This document shows, piece after piece, positions 48,201 through 64,000 of a DNA stretch of 64,000 nt. How positions within the stretch are numbered: position 1 is the first letter of the stretch; every line of letters begins with the position of its first letter. Both the position numbers and the translations under genes were made by a program. Source of the stretch: Elysia crispata (taxonomy: Eukaryota > Mollusca > Gastropoda > Plakobranchidae); assembly GCA_033675545.1 (NCBI GenBank), contig JAWDGP010005302.1, forward strand, positions 71,001 to 135,000, read 5' to 3'. A model generated the notes under the pieces. That model saw only the letters and a program-made list of their open reading frames with translations, had not been told where the DNA came from and did no database searches.

Positions 48201-50535
48201 GAAGAAATGTTATCATAGAAAGTGCCTTTTTCTCCTTCTTAAATATAAACTTCTTGTTTTCAGCGTATTACAAGCCAGATGCTTCAAAAGAATATACAGA
48301 GGACGATGTTGTGACCCCCTATGATTTCTTGTCTGAGCTGACTAAAGATTGGGAGTTAGCAGCCAAACTTCCCAGCACTGTCCCTACACGTTCTGTTGTG
48401 GTCAGGACAGGTAGTGAAATTTTGAATTGATCTTAGAATAAAGATATATGATTCTTAAATTTAACTAATTATATAAACTACTATTGAAAAAGGTGGAACT
48501 AATGAATATTTTGATGATAAAAAATACAATGGAATTAGAACCAAGGGTGGTTTATTACTCTGATATTGTTTTTGTTTTGTTTTTTATGCCAACACACACA
48601 CAATGTAGTGTGTGCAGTAAAATTAACAGCAATGAGCAATAGCTTTGCAACACTTCATATATAGCAAAATTTTGAGAGAAAATTAGAGGGTTCTTGTGTT
48701 GAGTTCAGCATTGTGTGTAATGACCAATGGCACTTTTTAAATTCTCTTAAACCTGGTAGCTAGATTGCATGTAGAAATGTCTATGTATCAGTGATGTTGC
48801 AAATAAAACAAAAAGCTGTATTAAAGAAGTACAAAGCTTTGCAAAGTAAAAAATAAGCAGTGGGAAAAGGAATTATGGTTGCTTGAACTGTTTCAAATAC
48901 TTAGTTTAAGAAATACAAATGTTTGGAACATTTTTGTTACATGTCACAATTAAGTCTCTTTTATGGTCAGGGATTCCACCATACCTCATTTCTGTATTGA
49001 CAAAAATCTAAATTAAAAAAAAAAAGGTTTTAAAAATTGTACTACCTTAATTTTAGAAGCAGTAATTTTACTTGAAGTTAACACATTTTGCAAATCAAAT
49101 ATTTTACAGCAAAAATTTAAGTACTGTTAAATTAATCCATACTACCTGGAAAATAAGAAGTAGTTAAAGAGTCTTTCAATTTTAAATTTAACAAAAAAAA
49201 AAAGATACTTTGATCCCTTGTTAAGACCCAGCTGCTTCGAAGACAAGAAAACTGGCTTTTCGATAGATCAGGTTCAATATTACCTTGGAAATAAGATAAG
49301 AGGTGGTTAAACTATTTTTCAAGTTTAAAATTTAAAAAAAAGAAAAGAAAAAAAGATACTGTGGTCTGTGGTTAAGAACCAGCTGCTGCGAAGAAAAAAA
49401 AACAACTTGTTCTTCGACAGCTCAGATCCCATCTTATTTACAGTACCTGTTCTCTCTAAAATTCAGGTTACAGATGTGCCTTTGCCTTAAACAGATTTAA
49501 GAGAAAAAGGTGGGGTCTATATCTATAGGTTTTGACCAACACATTATTTACCCTTTAAATTCCCAGCCTGTATTCTTCACTTACAGGTGCTTGTTTTAGC
49601 ATTTAAGACAGTGATAAGGACAGAAAAAAAATGACACTTGTGATCATCTTGTAGGCTTTTCCCTTGCCTTATATCCTCCCCTTGATACACGCACACACAC
49701 ACAATTGCTCAATTCCTAGTCACTCAACACCCCTGACTACTTTAGATAAGAATAAAAGCACTTAGCCTATTAGATCATCAGAACTTAGGAGAGGGAAAGT
49801 CTTTTTTTTTCAGCTACTCTCATTTAAGATAGGTTTCTTAAATTTTACATCAAAAGAAAACAAACATGTTTTACAGCAATAGCAAAGTCATAGATAGTGA
49901 GTATTTTAAGATTGGGAGTTTGGACTGAGATCACTGTAGTAAAATTTGAAAAAGCATTTCTCGATTGTATTATTACTGTAAAGCAAGGATTGTTTAAAAC
50001 ATTTTTTGTTCACCTTTTTGAGCTCAGTGAAATTAACCAAGAGGAAACTTGAAGTAAATGCTTATTATTTATGCATTACTCCTTTGACTTCTGTTTTGAG
50101 ATGTGACAATTTATCGTTTCACAAGGTGTCGTTATTGGAAAAGGAGGAGGAGTTGTGGAGAACGTTCGTCTGCCCTTCAGTCTAGGCCTAGGTGGCCCCA
50201 TCGGGTCTGGCAATCAATGGTTCCCATGGATTCATGTTGATGATATGGCTGGTATTGTCATGCATGCTATAGAAACAGACACAGTGACAGGGGTTCTCAA
50301 TGGGACAGCACCAAATCCTGTCAGGAGCTCAGAGTTCACCAAAGCCTTTGCTTCAGCTCTCTGTCGTCCACACTTATTCCCCCTGCCAGAGTTTGTAGCA
50401 AAGACAGTATTTGGATCTGAAGAGGCCATTGTTTTACTTGATGGGCAGAAAGTTTTGCCGAAGAGGACACAAGAGGTGGGTTACAACTTCAAGTTCCCTG
50501 ATGTAAATTCAGCCTGTAAAGAGGTCGTATCTTAG
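45232..50535 (+). CDS. SDR39U1: Epimerase family protein SDR39U1 (six exons, complete)
   Basis: SDR39U1 is an atypical short-chain dehydrogenase/reductase related to bacterial YfcH/SulA-type epimerases; its substrate is unknown. The exons are 45232-45247, 45578-45684, 46166-46251, 47556-47677, 48264-48410 and 50126-50535. All are GT-AG and phases agree, giving 295 residues against about 293 in human. The N-terminus MSIIVGGGTGFIGRYF has the Rossmann GGGTGFIG nucleotide-binding loop (residues 6-13), encoded across the exon 1/2 junction. SRKAG.....ITW follows, then RWTADMK..VIESRV, FVGFSGVSYYKP (residues 112-115 correspond to YYQP in human) and VVVRTGVVIGKGGG. Next come LGLGGPIGSGNQWFPWIHV, then GVLNGTAPNPV. 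A C-terminal DUF1731-type block (LPEFVAKTVFGSEEAIVLLD, QKVLPKRTQEVGY) closes the protein. No lesion is seen. Confidence 0.95.
45685..48263 (+). other. SDR39U1 introns 2 to 4 (with short exons between)
   Basis: Intron 2 (45685-46165), intron 3 (46252-47555) and intron 4 (47678-48263) contain AT-rich DNA and no recognisable repeat family or nested gene. The open segment 46460-46747 on the minus strand lacks domains. Confidence 0.6.
48411..50125 (+). other. SDR39U1 intron 5, with an internal duplication
   Basis: This 1.7-kb intron carries a diverged direct duplication of about 140 bases (49141-49279 and 49280-49425). Shared words are ACCTGGAAA/ACCTTGGAA, AAAAAAGATACT, GTTAAGA(A/-)CC and CAGCTGCT(T/G)CGAAGA. 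A short CA run occurs at about 49690. No coding signal. Confidence 0.65.
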
Positions 50536-53500
50536 GCTTTACATGTATGGCTATAATTGATGTAAATAGTTGTATTGAATGATATTTGTGCCTTTTTTGG
50601 GGAGGATAAACATATTAGACAAAATTTTGTCTTCTCTTTTTGTTAGGAGCTTGAGTTGAATGTTCTTTGTTTGAAGCATTTCAATGTTCTTATATTATCA
50701 TTTTATCACTAACTGTACAGTTTTACCAAAATACTATGAGAGACTAAAAGAAAAACAGATTCAACCTTTTTGGTCTTTATCTCATAAATTAAAAGAACTT
50801 TGTTATGTTCCATATAGACCATTTAATAGATCAGATTGATGCCTTAAAGGAATTTTTTTATAGATCAATCAGTTTAGGAGAACTACACTACTTGTTATTG
50901 AGATAAAAATGCAACCCAACACTGACCAACTTAATAGATATAGAAATCCTATAAAGCACAAGTAAAAACTGTTGATAAGACTCTGTTGCACAAACTAGTC
51001 GTATCAGTGTTGTATCACACAAATTAAAACTAAAAAAAAAACTACTCTCATTATAATAAGTTTGTGCAGCACAGGTCAACATTATGAGTATTAAAGAGTG
51101 CTTAGATAGAGGTTGATTTTTTTGTTTCAATTTATGATGAATTAAAATATTTACCAAATACAATACTATCAGTAAAAAACGTAAGGTTGGTAGGGCTAAA
51201 TGTTTTTGATTTACATTATAAGAAAATTACTTAAGAAATGTTCAACAGTGAAAGAATTTAAAATTGATTGAAAAATAAGAGAAGTGTCCCTTATGATATA
51301 AATAGTAAACAGGTATGACATATGTCCCCTAGTCTCTTTAAATGACTTTGTTTTAAATTGAAGGTTATAATATTTAGAACCATGGATTTGTACAGCCTAG
51401 CCAATGAAAAATAATAGAACAGAATATTTTCAAAGTTACCAGAAGAGATATGAGATTTTATGCTGTAAAAAGTGCTGTTAAATTTTTGCTACCAAATCAT
51501 TATGATTTAATTTCAAAAGTTGGAAATAGTATGCAAAACAGGTCCCCAATGTTAATTTTTTTATGATAGTGGTGTGCGCTGTGTGGAACAATATTTGTTA
51601 CCAGAAAGAAGTGGCTACTGTTATGTATATCTTCATTACTTAGATACTTGACAAAGATACCAGTATTAGACTTTTTTAAAATATGTAGTTAATAACTATC
51701 CTTGCTTTCAACCCTGTGTCATATTTCTATTATGTTTTATTAACCTTGAAAGGGAAAATTGCTATTTAACTTTTGTAATCTATTTAAAGATCCTTCTAAA
51801 CGCTTATAATGGGGCTATAAATGTACAGCAAACAAAACTTAGATATGAGCTGCCTTGCAGGAGTTCACAATTACCCGTTTATTCATATGGAATAATGTGC
51901 GATTAAAGGATTTGTGAATAGGATTGAATTTTTACAAAATTAGCCCTCTTTTCTTATTTAACAAGTTTGCTGTTTGATTGCCCCAGAATGTAATAAAATA
52001 ATTGAGTAGGAAAACCACATGTGATGGAGCGGTGAAAATTTAAATTCAGAAATAGGGATGATCCCAAATAATTTGTTAGCATTGTGAATAATATTTGTTA
52101 AAATTGTTTTATTTTACAATTGGTTGAATCTCTCTTCAGTGTCCATATAATGAATTTACTTTGAGTTAATAGTCTGTACAGAGTCACCAATTAAGATGTT
52201 TTAAAACGATTTTTTTTTGGCAGTAAATGTTGCTGCACACAAAATTAAATTACCATAAAATCATTGAATCTTTTGCTCCTAAATTTAATCTGCGCTAGTT
52301 GCTGTTTAAGATGTTATATGTACAGAATTTTTTTTCTTTCCAGATTCTATTTTCCTTTTAAAATATATTTTTCATTAGCAAACTATTACTAGCTCATCAT
52401 TATTAAGAAAAAGGCAAAGTTTGCACACACAATCCATCTTTCTGTATAAAATATAAGTTTTTGTAGATGTATGTTTTTTCATAATAGTCAAACTGTTCAT
52501 TTAAATGAAGTATGACCTAATTTAAACCTGCAGTTTTAGTGCATGCTAAATTTTTTTCTTCCACCTCAGAATCTTATCTTTAACAGTCCTGTTTGATTTT
52601 CTGTTTCCATTTATCATATTTCTCCTTCAAATGGTACAATTCTGTTATCTTATACATGTGTGTACATGAAAAAAAATGTTTTATAGTTTCCTTGAACTTT
52701 TTGTGATTATTTGTTGTGATATTCAATTGTGAATAAAACATCATTATTGAATCTCATCCATTTTTACTTTCACTAGAGCACTTTTTCTTAATATTGTGAC
52801 TTTGATTCATAGAATTGTATCTTAATGTTGATAACAGAAGAAGTATATAATGTGAGTCATAAATATGTTCAGTTGTAAACAAAGTTTTGGACCTTAATTT
52901 TCTTTCTGAATTTGGGCCACGAGAGTGTCTATTTATTTATTTTGAGCCTGTACCATGCATGGATAAAAAAATTGTCCCTCTCGAACATAAGAGAAACAAA
53001 TAAATACTGGTGCTTACTTAAAGTTTCAAGACAAAGTGATAAAAGATTACCAATCAAAGAAATTGTTTGCAAGCATTTTTTGTCTTGTAATAAAAAAATT
53101 ACATTAAAAAAAAAAAGTAAAAATATACATGGCTAAAGAATATCTATGCTTAAGTATTAAAGAAAAGGTAAAAAGTGTCAATGAGAATAGTTAACTAATT
53201 TTGTAAAATCCCAATCCATTCATAAATCCTTTTAAACGCTCATTATCCTGTGAGAACAAATAATTTAAATTTCTACAAGACAGTGCACCTCTTGGCCTTT
53301 TTTTTCTCCATAAATTTGAAGTCTAATGAAGTTTTAAAAGTATGTTTAGCAAACACGCATGATGCTATGGAGTTTGTAAGTTTCTACACATTGAGGCAGG
53401 GAAATTGTAATACTTTAGCTGGAAATGAAAGAAAAACTAATTGGAAAAATTGATGATGTTCTTAAATAGAAGTTGGAATTGAAGAGACTGGGAAAGGAAA

Positions 53501-53585
53501 GAATAAGGATATGTGCACATTGTATTATGTTTCCAGTGTAAAAACTCTTTGAAGAAGTATTGTTATGTGATCAAAATTTTGACAA
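50536..53585 (+). other. SDR39U1 3' UTR and intergenic DNA
   Basis: The 3' UTR begins at 50536, but its end is not clear. The best canonical poly(A) signal I see is AATAAA at 52732, which would make a 2.2-kb UTR; nearer variant signals (ATTAAA-like at about 50787) are possible. There is no other gene or repeat family. Confidence 0.45.
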
Positions 53586-54000
53586 AGAAGGCAGTCAAAC
53601 AACGATAGAGGCACAGGACGGATGAAACTAGATCTCAGGATCTAAGGAATGATCAATGTGATTGATAATAATATAAATCTGTTGTAGAGTATAGAAGCAA
53701 TCACATACCTAAATCTACCTTGAGACCGACAAATAGGAGGAAAGAGATTAAAACAAAAGTAGGGACAAATGGCAAACGCTTGGATCGAACCCACACTTCT
53801 GTTCAGCACCCACTGCCTTGCCATAGTAGATAGAGATGGCTCGCTGGTCAGCATGTCTTATCTTGTGTCGGCAAGGCGATGAGTGGTCTACTGAGGTGCG
53901 GGTTCGCTATCTCTATCCTGTCTTGGGTTTTTATCTCTTTCATCCTTTTTTGTTGGTTTCGAGTTGGATCTAAATTTTGTGATTGATTCTGCTATTATAT
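53586..54000. repeat. Foldback element 2, with two inverted tRNA-like B-box motifs
   Basis: The left arm (53586-53870) begins GGCAGTCAAACAACGATAGA, like the outer end of foldback element 1, and contains GAGACCGACAAATAGGAGGA. The right arm (about 53870-54000) holds the diverged inverse (TTATCTCTTTCATCC, TTGGTTTCGAGTTGGATCTA). Toward the centre each arm has a tRNA-like run: on the minus strand GGCAAGGCAGTGGGTGCTGA followed by GTGGGTTCGATCC, and on the plus strand GGCAAGGCGATGAGTGG followed by GCGGGTTCG. These resemble polymerase III A and B boxes in opposite orientation. Confidence 0.65.
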
Positions 54001-54773
54001 TTGGTCACAGTCATATTTCTAAGACTTCGCGATTGAAAAGCCAACAATATTTCTTGCAAGTTATATAGATTATTAACTCCCCATTAATTAGCTTCTAACT
54101 GTCTAGAGATTCATATGTTTATAGATATGTGAGGATAACCTTTGATGATGGTGTTATGGGAATTTTTTAAAGTTTTTGCATCAGTTCATTACCACAACAT
54201 ACATCTTAAAAGTAGTGTAATTGTCTCCTAAGTATGAATTTCAAATAGCAAAATCTGTAATCGTCTTGTGCTGTTTAGCAATAGATTAAACCACCTTAGT
54301 GTACCTCTGACATTGTATTACAGTGTAAAAGGACTCAACTCTGGTTCTATAGTCGGATGAAACACCTCTCTCAAATTTAACAGTGTTGGTCTTTACATTG
54401 ATATGCTTCTAAGCATTTTCCCTTTTTTTCTTTTAATTTTTTATGATCTGCCTATTTGAGATAAATGACAAAGTTATCTTTTTAAGGAAAGCAGCAGCTG
54501 TCTCCATGTCAGGCCTACAACTGAATGGAAATGCCGGTAAAAAATATCCGAACGAATTTTCAAAAAAAAAAAAGGAGAAGAAAAACGAAGAAAAGAAGAA
54601 TTTTTACTCTGCCTATTCTCCGATCAGCATTCTTTTTCTTCCCCTTTCAATCAATCTTCTGTTTTATCATAGTCATCATCTACATTTGCCTTTTCTTTGC
54701 ATTTTCATTTCTTCTGTGGGTCGTAATTTCATATCTGCCCCATCCCACTTTAAATATAAAAATAAAGAATGAG

Positions 54774-54780
<7 letters not shown>

Positions 54781-54850
<70 letters not shown>
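54781..54850. repeat. (GA)n microsatellite
   Basis: About 33 GA units preceded by a run of A. Confidence 0.96.
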
Positions 54851-57592
54851 CATCTCTTCATCTCTGTGGTAAATATCTTTTAATGTTTATGATTAATGTA
54901 ATTTGTTTGATTCGATTTTTATCAAATAAAATTTTCACGCACAGAAAATTGTTAAGGAATTGAAAATTGCTAAGGCTGTTTTCAAGGGAGACCTTGAAAA
55001 CAAAACCTATCATTTTCAATGAACTGAATGTTTGCTATTTAAATTGAAGTTCAAGTAAAAATACATATATACTTTTGTCAAAGTAGTCCACCCTTCCCCC
55101 TCTCTCTATCCCTATTTTATCCTGATCTTTCTATAGGCTCCCATTTTAAAAATAAGAAGTTTGCAGGTTAAAAGAAATGATATCCTATTGAGAGTTCAAC
55201 AACGTTGAATCGTCCACGTGCACATTTTTATATCCGCATACCAGGAAGTTTCTCAAACTTAAAAATGTATGAACAGTACGTCTTATATCCGTACTCCGTT
55301 TCATCATTAAACTTTTCTGACTATCGTAAATCCGTCAATTGACTCTAAAGCAGTGCGTCACAGCCTTTACTTCTCAACACATTTTGAATGATGGCGCAGA
55401 AATGATTTCGAGATGGTGAATTTTATTTTAATTTTCTTTCACTGTGAGCTATGGTTAGACGCAGTTTCGGAACTCCTTCGAGATTGAAAATCGCTTAACT
55501 CTGAGCGCTATGAAAATTTGAAAAAAAAAAATAATATCTCATGATTTTCCTGATCTTGCTTCATGCCTTCATTCACTCGAAGATAATCTCTCTAGTTTGA
55601 CCCAATTTTGTTTCAATAAAAACCGGATTGAGCCGGTCAACCAACCATATTTGAACATTCCAAGTTCAGTTTGAACGAAAGTAAAATATCAAGACCATAG
55701 TGGCCGAGCATTGTAAGATAAAAAGATGTTTTCTTCCAAGCATTCTATTAACGAACAAATAAGCAAAAAAAAAAAAATGGTATAACTAACAGTAACAATG
55801 TTTGGAAAACTTTATAGAAACAAAATCAAAATGACGCGAAATACTCGCTAAATTTACATTATGATTTTAGGGACGTTGGAACTTTTTAGTACATTATAAT
55901 AGATGCAAATTTTCATTCTCAAGTAGGTTTGTGATGTCTTGCAGGGCGAAGCTCACTGCAAATATTCTAATAAGAGTGCAAAAATTTCCAGTAAAATGAA
56001 GTCTTCACCCTACTAGGCCTTTTAAAAAAATTATCACGGTTATTAATGCATTTGCATTTTTTTTCTGACGCATTTCCAACTACGAAGCTGAAAGCATAAG
56101 AATGGTTATCTCTTATAGAACTGTCAAAGACAATACTATACAATTATGTGTAGTTGGCCTTTCTTCTCCTCTGACTAAAACGTCCATGACGAGATTGTTT
56201 GAACAGGTATGAATTCAGGCTTCTGACAAAACAATTAAGATTGTTCAAGAACATTCGCCGATGTGTAAACGCGGAAATAGCGACATCGCCGTGATATCAT
56301 AAAGAATAACGTGGAACATTTGATGCTGCACCAAAGGGCTGCCAAATAATCATGTTGAAATAGGAATAAAAGAAATGCACCATTTTTGCTCTACTGATGA
56401 CTCAATATAGACCGATGCATTAAATGGTAGGCCAAATACAACTTCGATGCATATAGAACAGGAATTTTATTTTGAGAGCCCGCCTAAAAGAAACAAGACG
56501 ATAAATGTTGAGTCTTCAAAAGCTCGATGTTATATTCGTGTTTTGGTTCTGAACACTTAGCGCATAATCGAGAAAAACAAAATCTGCTGAAAAAATTTTA
56601 CTCTGTTTTCTTTAAAACATTTAATTTCTGCAAATTCATATTTTGATATGACACATTTTACTTGTTTTTCCTTAATGCGTTCATATCCTTTTTTCCAGTA
56701 TAGTTTACCTCTGCATTCTTGTTAGCTTGCGTCATGAGTAAGAATATTAAGTGGAATGTGATATTTTGTGTTTCATCATGAGATGGCATTAATGTGAAAA
56801 TTTATTCATTTTTTTTTCAGCTTAATTTTAAAGAGTGGGAAAAGAGGTTCATAAAGCAGCGAGCTTCGTAAATTCTAGACTTCCTCTTCCAAAAGCTCTT
56901 AGTAAAGCTACATATTTTACAAGCAAGTCTTGGGCATGGGGAAGCTTAAGGATTGTCCAAATGCTCTATCTCAAACGCTTTAATGAAAAATAAAACAAAA
57001 AGGCAACAAAATGAAACAAAAAGTGCCCCATTCATTTTCATCATTGTTGATAATATGTGTTTGTCATATTTCTACTATGCTATAGGAACTGTCGAACTAA
57101 ATTCTCAAAATAATTTGAAGATTCACTTTTACGCATAGATAGGGTATCGGTAGCTAATTGCATCTAGCACCACATAGGCCATTGTACAGTGGTTAATCGA
57201 ATTACAAAAGCAATGCTACTTTGCTAATACTAAACTTTTCAAATACTTGAAAGAATTTTTATGTCCGTTCCAACAAGCTTTGAAAGATTCCAAGTTCCTA
57301 TATTCACTCTCTCATCACTAAAAATATTTATACATTAAACGGGTCATTCCTTTGCCATACAGACATTATTTCTGACTAACTGAATTTTGTTCTCAACTTT
57401 AGATTTGAACGTAGGACACTCAATGTGAGTTTTGGATGAAACATTTTGCTGGTATCAAAGACCGGTAGTCTTTAAGACGATTATTTCCTATATTTCAGCA
57501 AAGTTGATGTTTGATTGTATAAGACCTACATGTAGGCTAGTTTTGAACGAATAAAAGGAGAGCAACTTCACATTTTTTGTCCTACAGTAAAG

Positions 57593-57593
<1 letters not shown>

Positions 57594-57684
<91 letters not shown>

Positions 57685-57710
57685 TTAACAACGACAACAA
57701 CAACAACAAC

Positions 57711-57803
<93 letters not shown>
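57594..57803. repeat. Compound (AAT)n-(AAC)n-(AAT)n array
   Basis: About 210 bases of AAT with a central AAC/GAC block (about 57684-57710). The trinucleotide register is kept through the motif change. Confidence 0.95.
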
Positions 57804-57805
<2 letters not shown>

Positions 57806-58427
57806 TTATAATAAATGAAGAAGGACACAAATAGTTATAATTCTATCAATATTAATCAAAACAAAAACAAAAATAACACCACCACCACCCCCCACCACCA
57901 CCACCAACAACAACACAACAACAGCAACAACGTGCGCGTGTTCATATATTACGGTGTTGAGTAAAACATAACGCGGAGAGGATAGATGCCGGAGACAGGA
58001 AGCTTTTAACATTCATTCTCAAGTGTCCTGAGAAGAGTTTTCAACAAAATTCTTTTACATTGCTGAGGTAATACCAATACGGCGAAGGATTACCGGTCCC
58101 TAAGTTGGAAAGATAGTGTCTTCTTTCTACAGTACATGGGCTCAAGGAGTTGGCATGAGAAGGAAGAGACGGTGTCTGATTTGCAAAGTTTGCATTAGGT
58201 CTAAAGAAGCTAAATCTAACATCCTAGAGCAAGGGTCATTTAACTTCTCATCCCGGTGCGTATTCACATCCATTGATAATATCGCTTCATGGACACGAAA
58301 GTTCCTTTTCATTTGTTGATTTGAGAGGTCAAGACGTTCGCTCGCGGGTTTTGCCGTTTAACATTAAATTTATTGAGCCCTTTCCTGATAGACAAATCAC
58401 TACCTTTTCCTGATTTGTGTAATTTTC

Positions 58428-58433
58428 TATAAA
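58428..58433 (+). promoter_or_regulatory. TATA box candidate for the cysteine-rich protein gene
   Basis: TATAAA lies 66 bases before the ATG at 58494, which would place transcription start near 58460 with a 5' UTR of about 35 bases. The spacing is plausible, but a TATA word is common in this AT-rich DNA. Confidence 0.4.
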
Positions 58434-58493
58434 CCATTGCCGGGTACTTCAGTTATTTTGGTTCTGCAAAGAAGAGCTATTCCAAGCCTTGAG

Positions 58494-63825
<5,332 letters not shown>

Positions 63826-63959
63826 TGGTGTTTGCTTCTCATCTACTCTCTTAATTAGCTATTTCCCTTACTTAATTAAGGAATATGAATTCAATAAGTT
63901 ATTTATTTAATTTATTCACATAGGGCAATTTATCTAATTTAATATGTTTCCTATCTATT

Positions 63960-64000
<41 letters not shown>
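63826..64000 (+). other. Sequence after the cysteine-rich protein stop, ending in (CT)n
   Basis: About 130 bases of AT-rich presumed 3' UTR without a clear AATAAA, then a CT dinucleotide tract from 63960 that runs off the window end. Confidence 0.6.

Larger units (their letters stand above)
54001..58427. other. Intergenic before the cysteine-rich protein gene
   Basis: No gene is recognised. It contains (GA)n at 54781-54850 and compound (AAT)n at 57594-57803. A short ACC/AAC-rich tract lies at about 57875-57925. Open segments across the microsatellites are artefacts, and the one at 58116-58319 just upstream of the gene has no domain. Confidence 0.5.

Noticed and set aside
53761..53880. A true tRNA gene on the minus strand
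   Set aside because: B-box and A-box-like words are present, but I cannot form an acceptor stem or a proper anticodon arm. A tRNA-derived repeat is more likely.

Overview
This window is eukaryotic nuclear DNA from an invertebrate, most likely a gastropod mollusc. It is AT-rich, with long introns and GT-AG splice sites. It carries many (GA)n, (GATA)n and (ATT)n microsatellites, CR1-like and RTE-like LINE remnants, pogo- and hAT-type DNA transposon remnants, and dispersed palindromic TAGATC hexamers. The mollusc placement is inference from repeat style and protein resemblance. There are no operons, CRISPR arrays or prokaryotic features.

Five genes can be supported. (1) The 5' part of HACD3 on the minus strand has exons at 13757-13674, 3732-3616 and 1671 to about 1480, with a 9.9 kb first intron; the rest lies beyond the left edge. 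(2) SNRNP35 (U11/U12 snRNP 35K) on the plus strand has a single coding exon at 19125-19802. (3) ASTE1 on the minus strand has a single coding exon at 28866-26341. (4) SDR39U1 on the plus strand is complete in six exons between 45232 and 50535. (5) A small secreted cysteine-rich protein on the plus strand has a signal-peptide exon at 58494-58572 and a phase-matched exon at 63503-63825. The six C-terminal cysteines of that protein follow a beta-defensin-like order ending in CC. It is the most novel coding item here.

The space between genes is dominated by mobile DNA. Two closely similar CR1-like LINE copies (14.6-17.8 kb and 32.7-34.8 kb, both minus) end in short 7-base tandem repeats instead of poly(A). 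Both are broken, by different lesions. An RTE-like fragment at 36.3-38.0 kb has its 5' part inverted, as expected from twin priming. A pogo/Tigger-like remnant (19915-23183) keeps terminal inverted repeats, TA target sites and a broken CENP-B-type helix-turn-helix. A 951-bp hAT-like non-autonomous element (41967-42917) is flanked by a perfect 8-bp target duplication. Foldback elements lie at 21.0-21.3 kb and 53.6-54.0 kb, the second with two inverted tRNA-like B-box motifs.

The right end (57.5-63.1 kb) is a hot zone of simple sequence. It holds a roughly 680-bp compound trinucleotide array that stays in register through several motif switches, a T/G homopolymer junction, and an exact 4 x 84 bp minisatellite. 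The last three sit inside the single intron of the defensin-like gene. The five genes have unrelated functions (fatty-acid elongation, minor spliceosome, nuclease-like protein, oxidoreductase-like protein, secreted peptide), and nothing suggests that they act together.
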